Positions 13,531 through 19,259 of a stretch of 19,259 nt of DNA are shown piece after piece; position 1 is the stretch's first letter; every line of letters starts with the position of its first letter. Origin of the DNA: Limnohabitans sp. (GTDB lineage Bacteria; Pseudomonadota; Gammaproteobacteria; Burkholderiales; Burkholderiaceae_C); contig JANQXJ010000159.1 of assembly GCA_030729445.1 (NCBI GenBank), forward strand, positions 1 through 19,259. The letters run 5' to 3'. The notes below the pieces were generated by a model. It was not told the DNA's origin. It saw only the letters and a program-made list of their open reading frames with translations, and searched no databases. Made by a program: the position numbers and the translations under genes.

Positions 13531-13565
13531 AAAAACAAAAAGCCGCCTGGAGACCCGGGCGGCTT
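13531..13565 (-). terminator. Intrinsic terminator after bcp
   Basis: On the minus strand AAGCCGCC and GGCGGCTT (13558-13565 and 13540-13547) form an 8-base perfect stem with a 10-base loop, followed by a T-rich tract interrupted by one G (13531-13541). It lies between bcp and phoH, only about 40 bases before the phoH start. Confidence 0.88.
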
Positions 13566-13622
13566 GATGTGGAGTGAGGGGCAGGGCTGCGTTGCAACGT
13601 CATGAAATCATTATGCACGAGC

Positions 13623-13638
13623 CCTGTGACAACACAGG
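13623..13638. repeat. Short hairpin just after the bcp stop
   Basis: CCTGTG-ACAA-CACAGG is a perfect 6-base inverted repeat 9 bases past the bcp stop. No T-run follows in either direction. It may protect the 3' end of the bcp transcript ahead of the true terminator, or be chance. Confidence 0.3.
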
Positions 13639-13647
13639 TTTGGCAAT

Positions 13648-14133
13648 TCAAGCCACGGCAGCGGCTTTTTTCAGGTCCTTGACGGCCTGCAGAACCTCTT
13701 CGACATGGCCAGGCACTTTCAGGCCGCGCCACTCTTGCTTGAGGGTACCGTCGGGACCGATCAGGAAAGTGCTGCGCTCAATGCCTTTGACCTTTTTGCC
13801 GTACATGATCTTGTTTTTGACTACACCAAACATGTGGCACATTTTTTCTTCAGTGTCGGCGATCAACTCGAAGGGCAACTCCAGCTTGGCTTTGAAGTCG
13901 TCGTGCGATTTCATGTTGTCTCGGGATACACCCAAAACCAAGGCACCCGCTTTCACGAAATCTTTGTATTTGTCACGAAATTGCATGGCCTCGGTGGTGC
14001 AGCCGGGGGTGTTGTCTTTGGGGTAAAAAAACAAAACAACGGTTTGGCCAACATGCGAGATGTTCGAAACTTTCAGACCGCTGGTGGCGTTGGCTTCAAA
14101 TTCGGGGAGGGGTTTGTTCAGAACGATCGCCAT
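13648..14133 (-). CDS. bcp: Thioredoxin-dependent thiol peroxidase, Bcp/PrxQ family
   Basis: A 161-residue peroxiredoxin that reduces hydrogen peroxide and organic hydroperoxides in the cytosol. The peroxidatic site is FFYPKDNTPGCTTEA with Cys45, the E. coli Bcp number; Thr42 and Arg120 (IERSTFLI) complete the usual active-site set. Residue 50, which is the resolving cysteine in E. coli Bcp, is Met here. The only other cysteine is Cys99 in EEKMCHMFGV. The protein may therefore act as a 1-Cys enzyme or use Cys99. The Shine-Dalgarno before the ATG is weak. The gene is followed by its own terminator and lies 159 bases behind the Mth938-like gene on the same strand. Confidence 0.95.
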   Translation of the reverse strand: MAIVLNKPLPEFEANATSGLKVSNISHVGQTVVLFFYPKDNTPGCTTEAMQFRDKYKDFVKAGALVLGVSRDNMKSHDDFKAKLELPFELIADTEEKMCHMFGVVKNKIMYGKKVKGIERSTFLIGPDGTLKQEWRGLKVPGHVEEVLQAVKDLKKAAAVA

Positions 14134-14221
14134 GGAACTTTATCTCGCTTGACTGGTTGAGCGGGTGCCACCAATGAATGGTGTCATTTTCGCTAAAGGC
14201 CGTTGGCCTCGACAACCTGCT

Positions 14222-14227
14222 ATTTTA
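14222..14227 (-). promoter_or_regulatory. Candidate -10 box for bcp
   Basis: Read on the minus strand, TAAAAT lies 88 bases before the bcp start in a 159-base gap. No good -35 hexamer is visible at the right distance. The gap length suggests that bcp has its own promoter. Confidence 0.25.
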
Positions 14228-14292
14228 CTCTGAACAGAGAAGTGCATTTGCTCAGGATCGTGGCACAAAAAACGACCCGAAGAATGCATGCT

Positions 14293-14670
14293 TTAGGACT
14301 CGATCAAAAGCAAGGCCACCACTTTGCGTCCTTCGCTGGCCAGGATGTTGTAGGTGCGGCATGCCGCAGCAGTGTCCATGGTTTCTACCCCAACGCCACG
14401 GGCGATCAAATCCTGCAGCCATTGCGGCTTGGCAAAGCGCAGTTGATGCCCGCTGCCAAACAAGATGAGCTCGGCCCCGCTTTGGGCCCATGGGCTGAAG
14501 TCGCTTGCGCTCAGGGCCTCAAAGTGGCCCGTGGCCCAATCCGCTGGTGGCACATCGGGCAGGCTGCTCACGGACAAGGACTGTTCATGACGCACGCCGT
14601 TGACTTCGATCCAAGCCCGGTCATAAGCGTTGATGGTCGGCGCGTTGGATTTGTCGGGCTGGAGTTTCAT
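14293..14670 (-). CDS. Mth938-like domain protein (DUF498)
   Basis: A 125-residue protein of the Mth938/Xcc1710-like family; its bacterial function is unknown, and the mitochondrial relative NDUFAF3 helps assemble respiratory complex I. Family features are MKLQPD at the start, the central ELILFGSGHQLRF and the C-terminal GVETMDTAAACRTYNILASEGRKV. ATG 14670 is chosen because the family conservation starts at MKLQPD; an in-frame ATG at 14739 would add 23 unconserved residues. No Shine-Dalgarno is visible, and the bases just before the ATG are pyrimidine-rich. The gene is divergent from alaA. It is followed by a T-run on the minus strand (14265-14275 region) but no clear terminator hairpin. Confidence 0.82.
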   Translation of the reverse strand: MKLQPDKSNAPTINAYDRAWIEVNGVRHEQSLSVSSLPDVPPADWATGHFEALSASDFSPWAQSGAELILFGSGHQLRFAKPQWLQDLIARGVGVETMDTAAACRTYNILASEGRKVVALLLIES

Positions 14671-14752
14671 GGGAGGGTCAAATTGGGGGAATGTGCAATT
14701 AGAGGTCAAGCTCTGCAAAACGGCGCTCGTGAGGCACAAGAAATGTGGTCAA

Positions 14753-14758
14753 ATTATA
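14753..14758 (-). promoter_or_regulatory. Candidate -10 box for the Mth938-like gene
   Basis: Read on the minus strand, this is a perfect TATAAT in the 123-base region between the divergent Mth938-like gene and alaA, 82 bases upstream of ATG 14670. No clear -35 was found. The same AT-rich patch may also serve alaA on the plus strand, although no good hexamer is visible in that direction. Confidence 0.35.
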
Positions 14759-14793
14759 GGTTTTCCCTCACCCACATTGCCTTTGGAGGCACT

Positions 14794-16035
14794 TTGAAGA
14801 CCATTCAGAAATCTGCCAAGCTCGCCAACGTTTGTTATGACATCCGGGGGCCCATCATGGACCGAGCGCGTCAGATGGAAGAGGATGGCCACAAGATCAT
14901 CAAACTGAACATTGGCAACTTGGCTGTTTTTGGTTTTGATGCGCCTGAAGAAATCCAGCAGGACATGATCCGCAACCTGCCCAACTCGGCGGGTTACTCG
15001 GACAGCAAAGGTATTTTTGCGGCCCGCAAAGCGGTGATGCACGAAACCCAAAAACAAGGCATTTTGGGCGTCACGCTGGACGACATTTATCTGGGCAACG
15101 GCGCCAGTGAATTGATCGTCATGGCGACCAACGGTTTGCTGGACGATGGCGACGAATTGCTCTTGCCTTCGCCCGATTACCCTCTGTGGACTGCTGCGGC
15201 CAGTTTGTCGGGCGGCACGCCGGTGCATTACCACTGCGAAGAATCCAATGGCTGGATGCCCGATTTGGACGACATACGTGCCAAGGTCACGACCCGCACC
15301 AAGGGCATTGTGGTCATCAACCCCAACAACCCCACGGGTGCCTTGTACAGCGACGAGTTGCTGCTTGGCATCGTGGCCATTGCCCGTGAGCGTGGCTTGG
15401 TGATTTTTGCAGATGAGGTGTACGACAAAGTTTTGTACGACGGCGTCACGCACACACCGCTGGCCAGTTTGTCGCAAGATGTGCTGACTTTGACCTTCAA
15501 CTCCTTGTCCAAAAGTTACCGCTCTTGCGGCTACCGTGCGGGATGGATGGTGATTTCGGGCGACAAGAAAGTGGCCCGCGATTACATCGAGGGCTTGAAC
15601 ATGCTCTCCAACATGCGTTTGTGCGCCAACGTGCCTGGCCAATGGGCCATTCAGACGGCGTTGGGTGGGCACCAAAGCATCAATGAACTGGTGGGCGAGG
15701 GGGGCCGACTGCGCAAGCAGCGTGACCTGGCGCACGAGCTGATCACGGCCATACCGGGCGTCAGCTGCGTCAAGCCCCGTGCGGCTTTGTACATGTTCCC
15801 CAAACTTGATCCTCAGATCTACCCGGTGCAGGACGATCAGGATTTTTTCTTGCAACTGCTGGAAGAAACCAAAGTCATGCTGGTTCAGGGCACGGGCTTC
15901 AACTGGCCAGATACCGACCATTTCCGTATTGTGTTTTTGCCTCATGAAGACGACCTGCGCGAGGCGATTGGCCGCGTGGCGAGATTCCTGGAAAGTGCCC
16001 GCAAGCGTTTTGGTACCGACAAGTTGGCGGCCTGA
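14794..16035 (+). CDS. alaA: Alanine-synthesising aminotransferase AlaA (PLP-dependent, class I/II)
   Basis: AlaA transfers the amino group of glutamate to pyruvate to give alanine. The 413-residue product is very close to E. coli AlaA (405) along its length: KLANVCYDIRGP near the start, LNIGN, GYSDSKGIFAARKA, NPNNPTGALYS, FADEVYDK, and CANVPGQWAIQTALGG. The PLP lysine is Lys240 in NSLSKSYRSCGYRAGW. The start is TTG at 14794, since the E. coli N-terminus aligns there and GGAGG (14785-14789) is 4 bases upstream. The frame is open back to an ATG at 14203, but this would add 197 residues antisense to the Mth938-like gene. It is followed after 51 bases by hom and is probably co-transcribed. Confidence 0.95.
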   Translation: MKTIQKSAKLANVCYDIRGPIMDRARQMEEDGHKIIKLNIGNLAVFGFDAPEEIQQDMIRNLPNSAGYSDSKGIFAARKAVMHETQKQGILGVTLDDIYLGNGASELIVMATNGLLDDGDELLLPSPDYPLWTAAASLSGGTPVHYHCEESNGWMPDLDDIRAKVTTRTKGIVVINPNNPTGALYSDELLLGIVAIARERGLVIFADEVYDKVLYDGVTHTPLASLSQDVLTLTFNSLSKSYRSCGYRAGWMVISGDKKVARDYIEGLNMLSNMRLCANVPGQWAIQTALGGHQSINELVGEGGRLRKQRDLAHELITAIPGVSCVKPRAALYMFPKLDPQIYPVQDDQDFFLQLLEETKVMLVQGTGFNWPDTDHFRIVFLPHEDDLREAIGRVARFLESARKRFGTDKLAA

Positions 16036-16086
16036 TTTTTTTGAGAAATGTCCGGCACGGCCGGGCGCAACGTTAAAGAGAAGTGA

Positions 16087-17409
16087 ATGAAACCGATCAA
16101 AGTGGGCCTGTTGGGCATTGGCACTGTGGGCAGCGGCACCTTCAACGTGCTCCAGCGTAATCAGCAAGAAATCCAGCGCCGTGCCGGCCGTGGCATTGAA
16201 ATCGCGATGGTGGCCGATCTGGACGTGGCGCGTGCCAAGGCGGTGGTGGGTGAGGGCGTTCAGGTGGTCGCAGATGCGCGTGACGTGATTGCCAATCCCG
16301 AAATCGACATCGTGATCGAGCTGATCGGCGGCTACGGCATTGCCAAAGCCTTGGTGATGGAAGCCATTGCTGCAGGCAAACATGTGGTCACGGCCAACAA
16401 GGCCTTGCTGGCCGTGCACGGAACAGAGATTTTTGCGGCAGCCCAGGCCAAAGGCGTGATGGTGGCTTTTGAAGCGGCCGTGGCCGGGGGCATCCCGATC
16501 ATCAAGGCACTGCGTGAGGGTCTGACGGCCAACAGCATCCAGTGGGTGGCAGGCATCATCAACGGCACGACCAACTTCATCTTGTCTGAAATGCGCGACA
16601 AGGGCCTGGACTTTGGCGTGGTGCTCAAGGAAGCCCAGCGCCTAGGTTATGCCGAAGCCGATCCGACCTTTGACATCGAAGGCGTGGATGCCGCGCACAA
16701 AGTGACTCTGATGAGCGCGATTGCGTTTGGCATTCCGGTGCAGTTTGACAAAGCCTATGTCGAAGGCATCACCAAGCTGGGCGCGGCCGACATCAAGTAC
16801 GCCGAGCAATTGGGCTACCGCATCAAGCTGCTCGGCATCACCAAGCGTACCGCGCAAGGCGTCGAGCTGCGCGTGCACCCCAGCTTGGTGCCGACCCAGC
16901 GCCTGATTGCGAATGTGGAAGGCGCGATGAATGCCGTGATGGTGCAGGGCGATGCCGTGGGCACCACTTTGTATTACGGCAAAGGCGCAGGCGCCGAGCC
17001 CACCGCCAGCGCGGTGATCGCCGACTTGGTGGACATCACCCGTTTGCACACTGCCGACCCTCTGAACCGTGTGCCACACCTGGCCTTCCAGCCTGGCTCC
17101 ATGAGCAACTTGACCGTGTTGCCTATGTCCGAAGTCGTGACCAGCTATTACCTGCGTTTGCGCGTGGCCGACCAAGCGGGCGTGCTGGCCAAGTTGACCG
17201 GTTTGCTGGCCGATGCGGGTATCAGCATCGACGCCGTCTTGCAGCGCGAGGCCGATCAGGTCAGCCAAGCGGGTGAGAACCAGACCGACGTGATCATCCT
17301 GACCCACGACACCCGCGAAGGCACTTTGAATGATGTGCTGGCCCAAATGCAGGCGCTGCCCACCGTGATGGCGCCCATCGTGCGTATACGCAAAGAAGAG
17401 TTGAACTGA
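16087..17409 (+). CDS. hom: Homoserine dehydrogenase, monofunctional, with C-terminal ACT domain
   Basis: This enzyme reduces aspartate semialdehyde to homoserine, the branch point for threonine and methionine. The 440 residues fit the monofunctional type. The Rossmann motif is GLLGIGTVGSG (7-17). TANKALLA carries Lys105. The catalytic region is GYAEADPTFDIEGVDAAHK with Glu190, Asp201 and Lys205, whose spacing matches the yeast Glu208/Asp219/Lys223 set. A C-terminal ACT domain starts near residue 353 (YYLRLRVADQAGVLAKLTG) and probably gives threonine feedback control. AAAGAGAAG precedes the ATG closely. The stop overlaps the thrC start (TGATG), a sign of translational coupling. Confidence 0.97.
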   Translation: MKPIKVGLLGIGTVGSGTFNVLQRNQQEIQRRAGRGIEIAMVADLDVARAKAVVGEGVQVVADARDVIANPEIDIVIELIGGYGIAKALVMEAIAAGKHVVTANKALLAVHGTEIFAAAQAKGVMVAFEAAVAGGIPIIKALREGLTANSIQWVAGIINGTTNFILSEMRDKGLDFGVVLKEAQRLGYAEADPTFDIEGVDAAHKVTLMSAIAFGIPVQFDKAYVEGITKLGAADIKYAEQLGYRIKLLGITKRTAQGVELRVHPSLVPTQRLIANVEGAMNAVMVQGDAVGTTLYYGKGAGAEPTASAVIADLVDITRLHTADPLNRVPHLAFQPGSMSNLTVLPMSEVVTSYYLRLRVADQAGVLAKLTGLLADAGISIDAVLQREADQVSQAGENQTDVIILTHDTREGTLNDVLAQMQALPTVMAPIVRIRKEELN

Positions 17410-18854
17410 TGCGCTACCTGTCGACCCGTGGTCACGTTGACCGCAAACAGTTTTGTGAAATCCTGCTCGAAGGCCTGGCGCCCGATGGGGGCTTGTACCT
17501 GCCTGAAAGCTATCCGCAGATCGACGCAGCAGCGTTGACCCGCTTACGCCAAGTCTGGCAAAGCCAAGGCTATGCGGCTTTGGCTTTTGAGGTGCTGTCG
17601 CTTTACATCGACGACATTCCAAGCGATGACTTGCAGGCTTTGTGCCGCAAAACCTACACACCTGAAGTGTTCGGCACGAAAGAAATCGTGCCGCTCAAGC
17701 CCTTGCAGTCAGCGGGTCAAGCACAGCCCGAGATGTTCCTCGAAGCCTTGTCCAACGGCCCCACTTTGGCCTTCAAAGACATGGCCATGCAGTTGCTTGG
17801 CAATTTGTTTGAGTACGAGTTGGCGCGGCGCGGCGAGGCGCTGAACATTTTTGGCGCCACCTCGGGCGACACGGGCAGCGCGGCCGAATACGCCATGCGC
17901 GGCAAAAAGGGTGTGCGTGTCTTCATGACCAGCCCGAATGGACGCATGAGCCCGTTTCAGCAAGCGCAGATGTTCAGCTTGCTCGACGAGAACATCCACA
18001 ACATCGCCATTGAAGGCGTGTTCGACGACTGCCAAGACATCGTCAAGGCGGTCTCCAACGATCTGGAGTTCAAGCGCCAATACAAAATCGGCACCGTGAA
18101 CTCCATCAACTGGGCGCGTTTGCTGGCCCAGGTGGTGTACTACTTTGCAGGTTACTTCCAGGCCACCCACAGCAATGACCAAAAGGTCAGCTTCACGGTG
18201 CCGAGCGGCAACTTTGGTAACGTTTGTGCAGGCCATGTGGCCCGCATGATGGGCTTGCCCATTGACCGCCTGGTTGTGGCCACCAACGAAAACGATGTGC
18301 TCGACGAGTTCTTCCGCACCGGCATTTACCGCGTGCGCGGCACGGCCGACACGCACGAAACCTCCAGCCCCTCGATGGACATCTCCAAGGCCAGCAACTT
18401 CGAGCGTTTTGTGTTCGACCTGCTGGGGCGCGATGCGGTCCAAACCAAAGCCATTTTTGGTGAAGGTTTGAGCCGCCAAGGCTTCTTCGATTTGTCGGGC
18501 GACACTCGCTTTGCCCAAGCTGCCACCACCTATGGTTTTGACAGCGGCCGCAGCACCCATGCCGACCGCTTGAAGACTATTCAACAGGTCTTTGCCACCT
18601 ACGGCATGATGATCGACACCCACACCGCCGACGGCGTGAAGGTGGCCAAAGAGCATCTGAACCCGCAGGTGCCCATGATCGTGCTCGAAACCGCTTTGCC
18701 CATCAAGTTCGCAGCCACCATCGTGGAAGCTTTGGGCCGCCAGCCCGAGCGCCCACCGCAGTTTGAAGGCATCGAAGCCCTGCCCAAGCGCGTGCAGGTC
18801 ATGAAAGCCGATGTGGACGCGGTCAAGGCTTACATTCAGCAGCACTGCGACTGA
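17409..18854 (+). CDS. thrC: Threonine synthase
   Basis: ThrC converts O-phosphohomoserine to threonine with PLP. At 481 residues it is of the longer type with a Thr_synth_N domain (starts MRYLSTRGH, then APDGGLYLPE). The PLP lysine is Lys123 in TLAFKDMAMQLLG. The phosphate loop is GATSGDTGS (149-157), and VPSGNFGNVCAGHVA follows near 265. It overlaps hom by one base. A conventional Shine-Dalgarno is weak (AGAAGAG about 8-10 bases upstream), consistent with coupling to hom translation. moeA starts 8 bases after its stop. It is the terminal enzyme of the pathway that hom opens. Confidence 0.97.
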   Translation: MRYLSTRGHVDRKQFCEILLEGLAPDGGLYLPESYPQIDAAALTRLRQVWQSQGYAALAFEVLSLYIDDIPSDDLQALCRKTYTPEVFGTKEIVPLKPLQSAGQAQPEMFLEALSNGPTLAFKDMAMQLLGNLFEYELARRGEALNIFGATSGDTGSAAEYAMRGKKGVRVFMTSPNGRMSPFQQAQMFSLLDENIHNIAIEGVFDDCQDIVKAVSNDLEFKRQYKIGTVNSINWARLLAQVVYYFAGYFQATHSNDQKVSFTVPSGNFGNVCAGHVARMMGLPIDRLVVATNENDVLDEFFRTGIYRVRGTADTHETSSPSMDISKASNFERFVFDLLGRDAVQTKAIFGEGLSRQGFFDLSGDTRFAQAATTYGFDSGRSTHADRLKTIQQVFATYGMMIDTHTADGVKVAKEHLNPQVPMIVLETALPIKFAATIVEALGRQPERPPQFEGIEALPKRVQVMKADVDAVKAYIQQHCD

Positions 18855-18862
18855 CCCCGATC

Positions 18863-19259
18863 ATGAGCACCGCCACTCGCGCCCCTTTGATGTCCTTGGA
18901 CGACGCGCTGCAGGCGCTGCTCGCTCGCATTACCCCTTTGACCGACGCCGAGTCGGTGGCCACCTTCGATGCCGATGGCCGTGTTTTGGCCGAGGACTTG
19001 GTGTCTGCCTTGCAGGTGCCCGCTTTTGATAACTCATCGATGGATGGCTATGCGGTCCGCCGTGCCGATTTGTTGCAGCCGGGTGTCTCGCTGCGTGTGA
19101 GCCAGCGGATTGCCGCTGGTCACACCGGGCAGCCTTTGCAGCCCGGGCAAGTCGCCCGCATCTTCACCGGAGCTCCCGTGCCCGAAGGAGCGGACGCCAT
19201 CGTCATGCAGGAGCAAGCCGAGCCCGTACCCGGTGAGCCCGATGCCGTGCGCTTTACCG
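18863..19259 (+). CDS. moeA: Molybdopterin molybdenumtransferase MoeA, N-terminal part (3' truncated by window edge)
   Basis: MoeA inserts molybdate into adenylylated molybdopterin to make molybdenum cofactor. The 132 codons present start with MSTATRAPLMSLDDALQALL and contain the family signature PAFDNSSMDGYAVR (53-66), AAGHTGQPL and IFTGAPVPEGADAIVMQEQ. The rest lies beyond the window. ATG 18863 is 8 bases behind the thrC stop, and there is no visible Shine-Dalgarno, so translation may depend on coupling to thrC. The functional link to threonine synthesis is not obvious; I take it as operon neighbourhood only. Confidence 0.95.
   Translation, partial: MSTATRAPLMSLDDALQALLARITPLTDAESVATFDADGRVLAEDLVSALQVPAFDNSSMDGYAVRRADLLQPGVSLRVSQRIAAGHTGQPLQPGQVARIFTGAPVPEGADAIVMQEQAEPVPGEPDAVRFT

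Noticed and set aside
14749..16419. A 556-codon minus-strand open frame opposite alaA and the start of hom
   Set aside because: It crosses two clear plus-strand genes and their gap, has antisense-type composition and no recognisable domain.
17709..18845. A 378-codon minus-strand open frame opposite thrC
   Set aside because: Antisense shadow of thrC with no motif of its own.
1..19259. CRISPR arrays, insertion sequences, prophage, tRNA or rRNA genes, toxin-antitoxin or defence genes
   Set aside because: None seen on either strand. All long frames with coding character belong to core housekeeping genes and intergenic gaps are short.

Overview
The window looks like ordinary core chromosome of a betaproteobacterium in the order Burkholderiales, most likely family Comamonadaceae (the Limnohabitans/Rhodoferax/Acidovorax type). 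This rests on gene order (ftsH-folP-glmM; divergent ppsR/ppsA; rpsF-priB-rpsR-rplI-dnaB; alaA-hom-thrC-moeA), moderately high GC, and protein sequences that read like that family. The placement is from recognition, not from a search. I see no mobile element, prophage, CRISPR array, tRNA or rRNA, and no gap between genes longer than about 175 bases.

Region by region. 1-3105 (+): the 3' end of ftsH (membrane protease), a clear intrinsic terminator, folP (folate synthesis), then glmM (UDP-GlcNAc precursor). 3115-3936 (-): ppsR, convergent with glmM. 4082-8631 (+): ppsA, divergent from ppsR, then a large sodium:solute symporter 32 bases behind it. PpsR is the known switch for PpsA, so gene pair, control region and transporter form a plausible gluconeogenesis/carboxylate-uptake module. 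8641-10208 (+): ribosomal operon rpsF-priB-rpsR-rplI with a TATAAT box, a leader hairpin and a strong terminator. 10333-11751 (+): dnaB, preceded by a perfect DnaA box. 11782-14670 (-): a PIN-PhoH ATPase, a Bcp/PrxQ peroxiredoxin and a small Mth938-like protein. 14794-19259 (+): alaA (from a TTG start), hom, thrC and the 5' part of moeA, all co-directional with short gaps or overlaps. This last cluster joins alanine and threonine synthesis to molybdenum cofactor synthesis.

The window contains no gene set that looks like a new defence, mobile or secretion system. The points worth a second look are mostly regulatory or architectural: a perfect inverted repeat filling the spacer of a candidate ppsA promoter; exact DnaA boxes at two intergenic sites; an EF-hand loop and a large soluble insert in the symporter; a zero-spacing Shine-Dalgarno/GTG start for priB; a TTG start for alaA that simple start callers would miss by almost 600 bases; and alternative hairpins between folP and glmM.
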